Source of the DNA: Halovenus sp.
GTDB taxonomy: Archaea > Halobacteriota > Halobacteria > Halobacteriales > Haloarculaceae
Direction of reading: 5' to 3'
DNA length: 21,045 nt
Assembly: GCA_003551265.1 (NCBI GenBank)
Contig: PUMG01000357.1
Location: 1-21,045 of the forward strand
In this document: one piece after another, positions 1 through 7,993 of the stretch
Position numbering within the stretch: the stretch's first letter is position 1
How the letters are laid out: each line of letters opens with the position of its first letter
The notes under the pieces: generated by a model
What the model saw: the letters and a program-made list of their open reading frames with translations, nothing else
What the model was told of the DNA's origin: nothing
The model's database searches: none
Made by a program: the position numbers and the translations under genes

Positions 1-1991
1 ACCTGCACGTCGAGGGAGGCGAGATTCAGTCCGTCGAGACCGACCGCGGGACCATCGAGGCCGACGAGGTCGTCATCGCGGCCGGGCTGTGGAGCAACCA
101 CCTCGCCAAGATGGCCGGGACCCACATCCCGCTCTATCCGGCGGCCCACCAGCTCATCAGCGTCGGTCCAATCGAGCGGTTCGAGGAGAAAGAAGGAGAG
201 ATTGCCTACCCCATCGTCCGGGACGTCGACACGCAGATGTACGAGCGGATGCACGGCAACGACCTGGAGGTCGGGTCCTACCAGCACCGGCCGCTGCTGT
301 ACGACGTCGACGAAATTCTCTCCATCGACGAGGCACCGCTGTCACCGACACAGCCGCCACTCACCGAGGATGCCTTCGAGAAGTCGATGGAGGATGCGCT
401 CGAACTGATGCCGGAGATTCTCGACGACCCCGGGGCAGGGATTCGCCACGAGATCGACGGGCTGCTGTCGGTGACACCCGACGGCGCACCGGCGGTCGGT
501 CCAATGCACGACGTGGACGGACTGTGGGCGTGTTCGGCCATCTGGATAAAGGAAGCACCGGCGTTCGGGAAGAACGTCGCCCAGTGGATGACGCGGGGCT
601 ACCCCGAGGTCGACATTCAGGGTGCGAACGTCAACCGCTTCGCTCAGTACGGCTCCGACACGTTCGTCAAGAACCGGGGTGCTGAGGGGTACGAGAAGAT
701 ATACGGTATCGTCCACCCGGCCGAGCAGTGGCAGACGTCTCGGGAGATGCGAACCAGCGCGTTCTACAGCCGTCAACAGGACCTTGACGCTCGTTTCTTC
801 GAGGCCGGTGGCTGGGAGCGTCCACGGTGGTACTGGTCGAACGACGACCTGCCACGGAAGTACCGCAACGAGATCAAACACCTGCTTCGGGGCAACGAGT
901 GGGACTCGCGGTGGTGGTCTCCGATCATCCTCGGCGAGCATCTCCACATGCGCGACCACGTCGCGATGATAGGCGACACCGGCTTCGGCATCCTCGACGT
1001 GCAGGGACCGAGTGCCACCGAGTTCATGGAGAAGATGCACGTTGGCCGCGCCGATGTCGACGTCGGCAAGACCGTGTACACACCGGTGCTGGCAGAGAAC
1101 GGTGGGTTCCTCTCGGACCTGACGTTCGCCCGTCTCGGTGAGAACCACTACCGCATCATCACTGGTGGGGCCCACGCCGGTGCGGACCTCCAGTGGTACC
1201 GGAGCAACGCTCCTGATGACGTTGTCGTCTCCGACATGTCCGAGGCGTTCTGCACGCTCGGCGTGTGGGGTCCCGAAGCGCGAAACGTCGTCGACTCGGT
1301 AACCGACGAGGATATGTCACACGAGGCGTTCCCGCCGTACACCGCCCAGCACATCACCATCGGCGAGGTGAACGCGTGGGCGATGCGCATCTCGTACGTC
1401 GGTGAACTCGGCTGGGAGATCTACGCCCCGATGGGCCAGGGACAGAACCTCTGGGACACCATCGCCGAGGCCGGCGAGGAGTACAACATCCGTCCGGTCG
1501 GCACGGGCGTCTACGGTGCGACCGGGCGCATGGAGAAGGGCTATCGGCTCATCGGCCACGAACTCGAACTGGAGTACAACGCCTCCGAAGCCGGTCTGAG
1601 CTTCCACGGCGTCAAAGACGCCGACTTCATCGGTAAGGAGGCCTACGCCGAGGCGCTGGAGGAAGAAGACGCCGCCAAACTCTGTACGCTGACGGTCGAC
1701 GACCACCGCTCTTCGAGCGGCGAACGCCGGTTCATGCTCGGTCACGAACCCGTCCTCGACATGGACGGCAACGTGCTGGTCGACGAGGAGGGCCGGCGGT
1801 CGTACGTCACGAGCGCGGCGACGGGTCCGTCCGTCGGCAAGCACATCCTGCTGGCGTACATCCCGGCCGAACACGCAGAAGAGGGTAACCAGCTCCAGGT
1901 CGAGTACATGGGTGAGCACTACCCGGTGACTGTCGAGGTCGTCGGAGGCAGACCGCTGTTCGACCCGAAGAACGAGCGCATCCGCAGCTAA
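1..1991 (+). CDS. Dimethylglycine/sarcosine dehydrogenase-like FAD protein with GcvT-like C-terminal domain (5' partial)
   Basis: The frame is open from base 3 and runs into the window from the left, so the N-terminal FAD-binding half is missing and the ATG at 111 is internal. About 662 residues remain. The first part ends like a DAO-type FAD domain: a VVIAAGLWSNHL segment and, near 460-600, a TPDGAPAVGP stretch. A middle region follows with the GWERPRWYW signature (about 810-835) typical of the dimethylglycine and sarcosine dehydrogenase family. The C-terminal half is a GcvT-type folate-binding aminomethyltransferase domain with GELGWEIY and EKGYRLIGHEL. Family members oxidatively demethylate N-methylglycines and hand the one-carbon unit to tetrahydrofolate. 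Twelve bases separate it from etfB, so the natural electron acceptor is probably that ETF. The family is clear. The substrate (dimethylglycine, sarcosine or a relative) cannot be fixed from sequence. Confidence 0.88.
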   Translation, partial: LHVEGGEIQSVETDRGTIEADEVVIAAGLWSNHLAKMAGTHIPLYPAAHQLISVGPIERFEEKEGEIAYPIVRDVDTQMYERMHGNDLEVGSYQHRPLLYDVDEILSIDEAPLSPTQPPLTEDAFEKSMEDALELMPEILDDPGAGIRHEIDGLLSVTPDGAPAVGPMHDVDGLWACSAIWIKEAPAFGKNVAQWMTRGYPEVDIQGANVNRFAQYGSDTFVKNRGAEGYEKIYGIVHPAEQWQTSREMRTSAFYSRQQDLDARFFEAGGWERPRWYWSNDDLPRKYRNEIKHLLRGNEWDSRWWSPIILGEHLHMRDHVAMIGDTGFGILDVQGPSATEFMEKMHVGRADVDVGKTVYTPVLAENGGFLSDLTFARLGENHYRIITGGAHAGADLQWYRSNAPDDVVVSDMSEAFCTLGVWGPEARNVVDSVTDEDMSHEAFPPYTAQHITIGEVNAWAMRISYVGELGWEIYAPMGQGQNLWDTIAEAGEEYNIRPVGTGVYGATGRMEKGYRLIGHELELEYNASEAGLSFHGVKDADFIGKEAYAEALEEEDAAKLCTLTVDDHRSSSGERRFMLGHEPVLDMDGNVLVDEEGRRSYVTSAATGPSVGKHILLAYIPAEHAEEGNQLQVEYMGEHYPVTVEVVGGRPLFDPKNERIRS

Positions 1992-2003
1992 CTCCCGCAA
2001 ATC

Positions 2004-2774
2004 ATGAACGTACTAGCCTGTCTGAAACGAGTCCCGGAAACAGGGGCAAAGATCGTGCTGACCGACGACAAACAGGAGATCGACACCTCGAACCTCGGGT
2101 TCACGATGAGCCCGCACGAGGAGTGTGCCGTCGAGGAGGCGGTCCAGATTGTCGAGAGCGAGGGAGGACACGCGACGGCGCTGACGCTCGGTCCACCTGA
2201 GGCGACCGAGCAGGTCAGAACAGCGGTTGCGATGCAGGCGAACGACGGTGTGTTGCTCGAAACCGAGGGCGAGGAATGGAAACCCGAAAACACTGCCGGG
2301 GCCATCGTCGACTTCGTCGAACAGCGTGAGAGCGAAGGAGAGGAGTTCGACCTCCTGCTGTTCGGTAACGAATCAGCCGACACGAGTAACTACCAGGTGG
2401 GGGTTCGTGTGGCCACCGAACTCGGCCTGCCGTGTGTCACGGGTATCAAAGATATCTCCATCGAGGGGGAGTCGGTCGTCGCAAAGCGCGAGATTCCAGG
2501 TGGTTCGGAGGTGTACGAACTCCCACTCCCAGCGGTTGTCACGGTGAAAGAAGGGTTGAACGAACCACGCTACGCCTCGATGCGCGCACGGATGCAGGCC
2601 CGCAGACAGGAGGTCGAAACCCACACACCCGAGCGACGTACCGAGAGCGGACTCGAGAAGATCCGTCTCGAAGCACCCGAGGACGACGAGGGCGAAGCCG
2701 AGATACTCGGCGAGGGACCGGAGGCAGTGCCTGAGATCATCCGTGTCCTCGAAGACGAACTGGAGGTGATCTGA
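2004..2774 (+). CDS. etfB: Electron transfer flavoprotein beta subunit
   Basis: A 256-residue protein with the EtfB pattern from end to end. The N-terminus is NVLACLKRVPETG. A central LLFGNESADTSNYQVG segment matches the nucleotide-binding region where family members usually read G-x-x-A-x-D. The C-terminal LNEPRYASMRARMQARR matches the EtfB signature (usually LNEPRYxxLPxIMKAKK). It forms a heterodimer with EtfA that carries FAD and shuttles electrons from flavin dehydrogenases towards the membrane quinone pool. The ATG at 2004 lies 12 bases after the upstream dehydrogenase stop, and the stop is immediately followed by the etfA start, so the three genes are very likely one operon. The C-terminus is rich in Asp and Glu, as usual in haloarchaea. 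Confidence 0.95.
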   Translation: MNVLACLKRVPETGAKIVLTDDKQEIDTSNLGFTMSPHEECAVEEAVQIVESEGGHATALTLGPPEATEQVRTAVAMQANDGVLLETEGEEWKPENTAGAIVDFVEQRESEGEEFDLLLFGNESADTSNYQVGVRVATELGLPCVTGIKDISIEGESVVAKREIPGGSEVYELPLPAVVTVKEGLNEPRYASMRARMQARRQEVETHTPERRTESGLEKIRLEAPEDDEGEAEILGEGPEAVPEIIRVLEDELEVI

Positions 2775-3743
2775 ATGGTGCTCTGTGTCGTCGAACACGA
2801 AAATGGCGAAGTCGAGGACAGTTCGTTCGAAATGCTCACGCTCGCACGCGATGTGGCATCGCAACTCGACACGTCGATGGAGGCAGTCGTATTCGGCGAC
2901 GGAGGTGACGCCATCGCTGCAGACCTCGGCGCGTACGGGGTCGACACACTCCACGTCGTCGAACACGCAGACCTCGACGGCTACGCACCTGCAGCGTGGG
3001 CAACCAGCGTCAGCCAGGTCGCATCACACACCGACGCGGAGACGGTCATCGCGCCCGGAACGGACCGGGGACACGAGGTGCTGGCACACGCCGCCGCCAG
3101 AGAAGGACTCTCGATGGCGGCCAACTGTCTGGAGGTGACGACCGGCGATGCGTACGAGGTGACCCGCCAGCGCTGGGGTGGTACGCTGCTCGAATACGCG
3201 AGGCTCTCGGGTGAGACGAAGCTCCTGACCGTCGCGAAAAACGAAATAAGCGCCGAACCGGGTGGTGACTCGGCGGAGTCAGCCGTCGAGTCGTTCGAGC
3301 CGAGTCTCTCAGAGTCGGACCTCAGTGTCAGGCTCGATCGCGTCGAGGAGTCCGACGAGGAGGGTATTCCGCTGGGTGAGGCACGCGTTGTCGTTGGCGG
3401 CGGCCGGGGTGTCGGCAGTGCGGAGGACTTCGACAAACTCGAAGCGCTCGCGGAAGAGCTCGATGCGGCCGTCGGTGCATCACGTGCTGCAGTCAACGAG
3501 GGCTGGCGAAGTCACGACTCCCAGATCGGACAGACCGGTGCCAAAATCTCGCCACACCTCTACATCCCCTGCGGAATCAGCGGTGCAGTCCAGCACATGG
3601 TCGGCTGCAAGGGGACCGAACACACCCTGGCTATCAACACCGACCCCGAAGCGGCGATCGTCGGACACGCCGACTATGCCGTCATCGCCGACCTCCACGA
3701 GGTCGTTCCCGAACTGACCGAGGTGCTCCAGAACCGCCCGTAG
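2775..3743 (+). CDS. etfA: Electron transfer flavoprotein alpha subunit
   Basis: A 322-residue protein whose C-terminal third is the conserved FAD-binding domain of EtfA: GGGRGVGSAEDF, then GASRAAVNEGW, QIGQTGAKISPHLYIPCGISGA and INTDPEAAIVGHADY. The N-terminal part is the usual divergent domain contacting EtfB. Together the subunits accept electrons from acyl-CoA or N-methyl-amine dehydrogenases. Here the adjacent dimethylglycine dehydrogenase-like gene suggests the latter. Its ATG begins on the base after the etfB stop codon, which implies translational coupling. A long acidic Ser/Glu-rich linker around residues 155-190 separates the two domains. The segment usually read as GAIQHxAGM is GAVQHMVGC here, a minor change. 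Confidence 0.95.
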   Translation: MVLCVVEHENGEVEDSSFEMLTLARDVASQLDTSMEAVVFGDGGDAIAADLGAYGVDTLHVVEHADLDGYAPAAWATSVSQVASHTDAETVIAPGTDRGHEVLAHAAAREGLSMAANCLEVTTGDAYEVTRQRWGGTLLEYARLSGETKLLTVAKNEISAEPGGDSAESAVESFEPSLSESDLSVRLDRVEESDEEGIPLGEARVVVGGGRGVGSAEDFDKLEALAEELDAAVGASRAAVNEGWRSHDSQIGQTGAKISPHLYIPCGISGAVQHMVGCKGTEHTLAINTDPEAAIVGHADYAVIADLHEVVPELTEVLQNRP

Positions 3744-3790
3744 TCAGACGGGCGGATAACGACCCGCAGAATTTTCGCCGGTTTCCCCTG

Positions 3791-3828
3791 TACTTAAATA
3801 CCTGAACAGTTCCTCACGTACGTTAATG
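3791..3828 (+). promoter_or_regulatory. Candidate TATA promoter(s) for the gene at 3857
   Basis: The spacer after etfA (3744-3856) holds an AT-rich tacttaaata at 3791-3800 and a second tract, cgttaatgc, near 3820-3828. Either could act as an archaeal TATA box. The second would place transcription start near 3847-3850, just before the ATG at 3857. This suggests the regulator gene is transcribed separately from the etf operon. No experimental support is available. Confidence 0.4.
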
Positions 3829-3856
3829 CACGTCCGGTGTGAACTATCAGTTTAGG

Positions 3857-4786
3857 ATGAGCATCGGTGACACACTTCACAAACTCGGCCACGTGCTCGA
3901 GCAGTGGGAGCGAGGGGGGGCGGAGCTACGTTCTGTGGTGGCTGCAGACGAGAAAGGGCTGGATACGACCGAGCGCTTCTCGGCTGACGTGACGGTGGCG
4001 CTGCCGGTGTCCAACAAGAGCGAGAACGACGTGAGCGTCGAGTGTACCCCGACAATCTCTGCCGAGGGGTCGCTCGCAGTCACCGTCGAGACGGACCTGG
4101 CTGTGCCGTCGACCACCGCATCGTCGGTTGGTTTCGAACCTACCGAGGCGAACATCGACGGTGATGATGTGGTCGTCACGGGAATAATTACCGTCAAAGG
4201 AAATAATTTCTGTGAAGAGAACAATTCCAACGAGGGCAGAATTTCGACAGAGAGTGAGCGAGGAGACGAGCAGTCGTCGGACCATCGACATACGAGCGAA
4301 CGGGACGTGCCGCCGTTCAAGAACCCGGAGCTGTTGCAGGAGGTGTACGACTCGAACGACACGTTCGCCGAGATGGCAGAGGCGCTCGACATGGACGTCA
4401 CGGGCGAAACCGTCCGGCGGTACATGATAGAGTACGACATCCACCAGCCCAACTCCTACCGTACCAGTGATGCTTCAGAGTCGAGCGACACACGTGAAGA
4501 GCGTTCGAACACCGCAGACGACAGCCAGCAACTCGTCGCGATTGCCGACGGAATCGGTCTGCCAGAGGGGGTGAGCGTCGAAGACGTCATCGAGACCGTC
4601 AACCGTTCGAACACGATTTACGAGGTGAAAACGGACCTCGAACTCGACCGCCAGGAAGCCCACGAGATGCTGAAAGACCTCAACCTGATGGACCTGGTGC
4701 TCGGCCGTCTGAGCGACGACTCGGGCCGCGAAATCACCCGTGAGGATGTCGTCGACCGCCTCCGTCAAGTTTCAGAAGCTCGGTAG
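3857..4786 (+). CDS. Uncharacterised haloarchaeal protein with HTH-like C-terminal half
   Basis: About 309 residues from the ATG at 3857. A GTG at 3839 would add six residues, but the ATG fits the second TATA-like tract better. Not recognised as a named family. The N-terminal ~110 residues begin with an amphipathic helix (SIGDTLHKLGHVLEQWE) and continue with alternating beta-like segments. A long Ser/Glu/Asp-rich linker follows. Residues about 156-199 (NPELLQEVY to YDIHQPN) look like a helix-turn-helix of the type AEMAEALDxDVTGETVRRYM, with recognition helix TVRRYM. Residues 232-285 form a second helical unit (NTIYEVKTDLELDRQEAHEML), followed by a short helical end. A DNA-binding or regulatory role is inferred from these helices. 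The next gene is also a regulator, 78 bases downstream on the same strand. Target unknown. Confidence 0.7.
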   Translation: MSIGDTLHKLGHVLEQWERGGAELRSVVAADEKGLDTTERFSADVTVALPVSNKSENDVSVECTPTISAEGSLAVTVETDLAVPSTTASSVGFEPTEANIDGDDVVVTGIITVKGNNFCEENNSNEGRISTESERGDEQSSDHRHTSERDVPPFKNPELLQEVYDSNDTFAEMAEALDMDVTGETVRRYMIEYDIHQPNSYRTSDASESSDTREERSNTADDSQQLVAIADGIGLPEGVSVEDVIETVNRSNTIYEVKTDLELDRQEAHEMLKDLNLMDLVLGRLSDDSGREITREDVVDRLRQVSEAR

Positions 4787-4811
4787 ATTGCTCTCTGGCC
4801 AGCGGGGAAGG

Positions 4812-4860
4812 CCAACAACTGTTAAGCGACGTGAGAATGTAGGTTCCGACAGCGAGGTGA
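4812..4860 (+). promoter_or_regulatory. Candidate promoter and Shine-Dalgarno for the HTH-10 gene
   Basis: The tract ccaacaactgttaagcgac (4812-4830) holds a BRE/TATA-like element. A near copy, differing at two of 19 positions, lies ahead of the gene at 11089. A GAGGTGA at 4854-4860 sits four bases before the GTG at 4865, matching the archaeal anti-Shine-Dalgarno and supporting that start. The predicted transcription start near 4846 leaves a short leader. Confidence 0.5.
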
Positions 4861-4864
4861 AAGT

Positions 4865-5539
4865 GTGTCAACGATAGCTGATGTCTGGTTCGCACACGAC
4901 GATGGTGCCCTCGTGCGAACCCTTACCGAACTGCCGGGAGCGGATGCAACAGTGCTCCGTGAGACGAGTACTGACCCGTCACCGAACACCTACTTCATTC
5001 GGTTCGAAAACGTCCACGCTGACGCCATCCGTCCGGCGCTCGCGAGCGACCACACGGTGCGCGACGTCACGCCCATCTCCACGTCGGAAACCCGGCAGGT
5101 GTGGAGCGTCCAGTTCACAGAGGAAGCGAAACTGCTCAATCCGATGGTGGCAGACGAGGGCGGGTTCGTGTTTCACGCCCGGTGTTCAGCAACCGAGAAC
5201 AGCTCCGGCTGGCGCGAGCGCTGGTTCCTGCCGACACACGACGCACTCTACACCATCTGGCAGCGCGCTCGCGAGGAGAAATTCGAGTTCGAAATCTTCC
5301 ACTTCAACACTCTCGATGGCGAACTCAGCGCGTACTCCAGTGGCCGAACGCTCACTGACGACCAGCGTGACGCACTTGCGCTGGCCTACGAACGCGGATA
5401 CTTCACCGTCCCACGAGAGGCAAGTCTCGACGACCTCGCAGACGAACTCGGTCTCTCTCCTGCTGCTGTTGCGGGTCGACTCAAACGCGGCATGAAAGTG
5501 CTGATAGAAGAGTCACTGCTCGTGGACGACTCCGAGTGA
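4865..5539 (+). CDS. Bat-like HTH-10 domain transcriptional regulator
   Basis: A 224-residue protein. Residues about 163-215 form the Bat-type HTH (HTH-10) found widely in haloarchaeal regulators: LTDDQRDALALAYERGYF, then the acidic SLDDLADELGLS helix and the AAVAGRLKRGMKVLIEESL recognition and dimer region. The N-terminal ~155 residues are the poorly conserved input domain common in this group. It has no PAS or GAF motif I can name, and a single cysteine at about 107. Relatives include Bat (bacterio-opsin activator) and DmsR, which activate energy-metabolism genes under low oxygen. The target here is unknown. The GTG start is chosen because a GAGGTGA lies four bases upstream. It is on the same strand as the HTH-containing gene before it and may act with it. 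Confidence 0.85.
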   Translation: MSTIADVWFAHDDGALVRTLTELPGADATVLRETSTDPSPNTYFIRFENVHADAIRPALASDHTVRDVTPISTSETRQVWSVQFTEEAKLLNPMVADEGGFVFHARCSATENSSGWRERWFLPTHDALYTIWQRAREEKFEFEIFHFNTLDGELSAYSSGRTLTDDQRDALALAYERGYFTVPREASLDDLADELGLSPAAVAGRLKRGMKVLIEESLLVDDSE

Positions 5540-5603
5540 AATTCACGGGTCATGGCGACTCTTGGTGGGCAATATCCTCGGAGTCATTCGTTCGAGGAAG
5601 TTC

Positions 5604-6020
5604 TCACTTTGGAGTCGTGCGTTCGAGGATCGCATCGCGTGCTCGTTTCGCACACGCTCGTTTCCCGTGGCCGAAGTGAAGCGTGTTCTCGTCGACGGGG
5701 CTCGAGAACATTCCCCCAGTGCTGTTCTCGAAGTCGACCTGCTCTATCTGGATGTAGTGGATGACGATGTTCTCGACGTAGGTGACGCCCCGGACCTGGT
5801 TCATTGCGATCCACTTGTCGTCGAACTTCGAGCCGCTGTGGCGTTCGATGTGGAGGAGCTTCTCGTACACTGAGAGCGTCCCGTCCTGAAACTCACAGGA
5901 GACAATCGGGTCCTCATCAGCCGAAAGCTCCGTCTCCCCAGTGTCAGCCGTGTCGTCACTGTGGGTATTCTGTTCGGTGTCGTCGTCATCGGATGTCCGA
6001 CGCCACGGAGCTCTCACCAT
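5604..6020 (-). CDS. Small acidic protein with PH-like fold (hypothetical)
   Basis: About 138 residues from the ATG at 6020. The first ~35 residues are acidic and probably disordered (DDDDTEQN and similar). The rest has the alternating strands and final helix of a pleckstrin-homology-like domain: GTLSVYEKLLHIER, then KWIAMNQVRGVTYVEN, then IVIHYIQIEQVDF, ending in a helix near ACAKRARDAIL. No catalytic motif or membrane segment is visible. A TTG ten codons upstream (6050) keeps the frame open, but it lies inside the likely TATA box, so ATG 6020 is preferred and would be leaderless. It converges with the HTH-10 gene and diverges from the yqeC-like gene. The PH-like call is a visual fold impression only. 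Confidence 0.65.
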   Translation of the reverse strand: MVRAPWRRTSDDDDTEQNTHSDDTADTGETELSADEDPIVSCEFQDGTLSVYEKLLHIERHSGSKFDDKWIAMNQVRGVTYVENIVIHYIQIEQVDFENSTGGMFSSPVDENTLHFGHGKRACAKRARDAILERTTPK

Positions 6021-6096
6021 CGTACGTTCGTATAGGGGGAGCCGATACAAAAGTGACCGGGAGAAAAGCTATCATGTTCTCGTGTGAACGTCTGGT
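6021..6096. promoter_or_regulatory. Divergent promoter region between the PH-like gene and the yqeC-like gene
   Basis: This 76-base spacer serves two outward-facing genes. Read on the minus strand, ttttgtatc at about 6052-6044 lies roughly 28 bases before the ATG at 6020, the spacing expected for a leaderless haloarchaeal transcript. On the plus strand, aagctatcatg near 6066-6075 is a weaker TATA candidate about 27 bases ahead of the ATG at 6097. Confidence 0.45.
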
Positions 6097-6843
6097 ATGA
6101 ACCTGCTGAGTGCGCTCGATTCGCCGGGTGGGCTGGTGTGTGTGGTTGGCGGCGGCGGAAAGACGACGACGATGTACGCGCTTGCCTCGCGAGTCGACAA
6201 CGCAATCGTCACCGCGACTGTTAGAATCCCACGTTTCGACAGAAGCGTCAGTGAACTCATCGTCACCGAGACACCGACAGCGGTCCTCGACGAACACTCG
6301 AAACAGGCGTTTCCGCTGGGACTAGTTCCGGAGACTGAAGGAAAACACCGCTACCGCGGCTACGAGCCGGAGACCGTCGATGCGATTGCCGAGAGACACG
6401 ACGGGCCGGTGTTCGTCAAATCTGATGGAGCCCGAATGCGCGATTTCAAGGCACCTGCGGCACACGAACCTCGGATACCCGACTCGACAGACCTCGTGGT
6501 TCCCGTCGTTAGTTCACACGTCGTTGGCAAACCGCTCACGGGACACTGGGTCCACCGACCGGACCGAGTGAGTGAACTCACAGAGACAGAGATGGGTGAC
6601 GAAATTACCCCAGACACCGTTGGCCGCGTCCTCGCACACCCCGACGGCGGTTTCAGAAACGTTCCGGAGGGGACGACCGTCATCCCGCTGATTACGAAAG
6701 TCGACGGAGAAGAGCACGAACAGGCCGCGAATGCAATTGCCACGGCCGTATACGACCACCTCGACGACTCATCAGTGGAGGTTCCACGGGTCGCCTTCGC
6801 CAGATTCGACGCCTTCGACGCGGTCGAACACCCTACCGAGTGA
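6097..6843 (+). CDS. yqeC: YqeC-family P-loop protein (putative selenium/molybdenum cofactor maturation)
   Basis: A 248-residue protein. A glycine-rich P-loop GGGGKTTT lies at residues 18-25 straight after a short hydrophobic strand. The family hallmark SDGARMRDFKAPAAHEPRIP spans about 109-128, matching the usual [E]ADGARxxxxKAPxxHEPxIP. The later PLITKVD resembles a GTPase-like base-recognition strand. YqeC has been linked by genome context to selenium-dependent molybdenum hydroxylases, but its biochemical role is not settled to my knowledge. Here its neighbours are an AOR homologue, a GcvT homologue and a MazG homologue, with no selD, yqeB or hydroxylase gene in view. It ends 12 bases from the convergent gcvT-like gene. 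The family call is good and the role is uncertain. Confidence 0.82.
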   Translation: MNLLSALDSPGGLVCVVGGGGKTTTMYALASRVDNAIVTATVRIPRFDRSVSELIVTETPTAVLDEHSKQAFPLGLVPETEGKHRYRGYEPETVDAIAERHDGPVFVKSDGARMRDFKAPAAHEPRIPDSTDLVVPVVSSHVVGKPLTGHWVHRPDRVSELTETEMGDEITPDTVGRVLAHPDGGFRNVPEGTTVIPLITKVDGEEHEQAANAIATAVYDHLDDSSVEVPRVAFARFDAFDAVEHPTE

Positions 6844-6855
6844 GGAGTTCACTCC

Positions 6856-7926
6856 CTACAGAAACGGAAGCGTCTCGGTGCGCGCCTGTTTCGGTCGGTC
6901 CCTGATGAGGACCTGCACCTGCTGTCCGCCCTCAGCGTACTCGGCCGGGAGGTAGGCGAGTCCGAGCGGTTCGCCGAGGCTTGGACTCATCGTCCCGCTG
7001 GTGACTGTCCCGAGTTCGTCTCCCTCGGGTGTCGTGACGGGATAGCCGTGGCGCGGAACACCCCGTTCTTCGAGCACGATGCCGGTCAGTCGCTCGGCCG
7101 GTCCATCGGCGTCGAGCTGTCGGAGCGCCTCACAGCCGACGAACTCGGTCTCGAGCGCAACCGCAAAATCGATACCTGCCTCCAGTGGCGTCCGTGGCTC
7201 CGTCTCCGGGTGGAAATCCTGTCCGGAGAGCAACAGCCCCTTCTCGGTTCGGAGGGTATCGCGTGCGCCGAGTCCGCAGGGCTGACAGTCGAGTGCCTCC
7301 CAGACCCTCGGCGCATCGTCCCACGAACAGAGGAGTTCGTACCCCCGCTCGCCGGTGTATCCCCCGTGAGAGACGAGCGCGTCGACACCAGCGACTGTCC
7401 CACTCTCGATGGCGAACCACGAGAGAGAGTCGAGTTCGACGTCGGTCTCGTCACCGAGAAGGGCGGTGGAGTCCGGTCCCTGGACGGCGATCATCGCGTA
7501 CTCCTCGGTGCGGTTGGTTACCGTCGCATCCAGCCCCCACTCCTCACGGTGGCTGACCCAGCGGTCGAACGCCTCTTCGTCGTGACCCGCGTTCGGGATG
7601 AACAGGAACTCCTCGTCTTCCTCCGCTGGCAGGCGGTAGACGACGGTGTCGTCGAGCATGATGCCCTCCTCGTTGGTGATGGCGGCGTACTGACCGTCAC
7701 CGGGGTCGAGCGCGCTCACGTCGTTCGTGGTGAGGCGCTGCATGAGCGCCTGGGCATCGGGTCCCGAGACAGTTATTTCACCCATGTGTGAGATGTCGAA
7801 CTTGCCGACAGACTCGCGGACAGCGGCGTGTTCCGTGCGGATGGAGTCGAACTCGACGGGCATCTCCCAGCCACCGAAGTCGGTCGATTTGACGCCGTGT
7901 TCGATTGGCGGGTTGCGGACTGACAT
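6856..7926 (-). CDS. gcvT: Aminomethyltransferase (glycine cleavage T protein) homologue
   Basis: A 356-residue single-domain protein close to the usual GcvT length. Visible signatures are FGGWEMPVEF (about 17-26), KFDISHMGEI, the RLTTNDV folate-domain segment, HGGYTGERGYELL and the C-terminal GTVTSGTMSPSLGEPLGLAYLP. GcvT transfers the aminomethyl carbon from lipoyl GcvH to tetrahydrofolate, releasing ammonia. The ATG at 7926 (SVRNPPIEHGVK) matches family N-termini. The frame stays open to 8274, but that extension lies over the end of the AOR gene and has no family character. The AOR-like gene ends 67 bases upstream on the same strand, so the two may be cotranscribed. gcvH and gcvP are not adjacent. 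A folate-dependent role outside glycine cleavage, as for YgfZ-type or DMGO-type domains, is possible. Confidence 0.9.
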   Translation of the reverse strand: MSVRNPPIEHGVKSTDFGGWEMPVEFDSIRTEHAAVRESVGKFDISHMGEITVSGPDAQALMQRLTTNDVSALDPGDGQYAAITNEEGIMLDDTVVYRLPAEEDEEFLFIPNAGHDEEAFDRWVSHREEWGLDATVTNRTEEYAMIAVQGPDSTALLGDETDVELDSLSWFAIESGTVAGVDALVSHGGYTGERGYELLCSWDDAPRVWEALDCQPCGLGARDTLRTEKGLLLSGQDFHPETEPRTPLEAGIDFAVALETEFVGCEALRQLDADGPAERLTGIVLEERGVPRHGYPVTTPEGDELGTVTSGTMSPSLGEPLGLAYLPAEYAEGGQQVQVLIRDRPKQARTETLPFL

Positions 7927-7993
7927 ACCTGTATGCACGGGTGCCTGACGTGTAACGATAACGATTACTCGTGGTGTACGCCGGTACCAGGGG

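Noticed and set aside
342..1175. A 277-residue minus-strand open frame at the left edge
   Set aside because: It is opposite the dimethylglycine dehydrogenase-like gene and shows no domain signature.
5604..6050. A TTG start at 6050 for the PH-like protein
   Set aside because: The TTG falls inside the TATA-like tract. The ATG at 6020 sits at the leaderless position.
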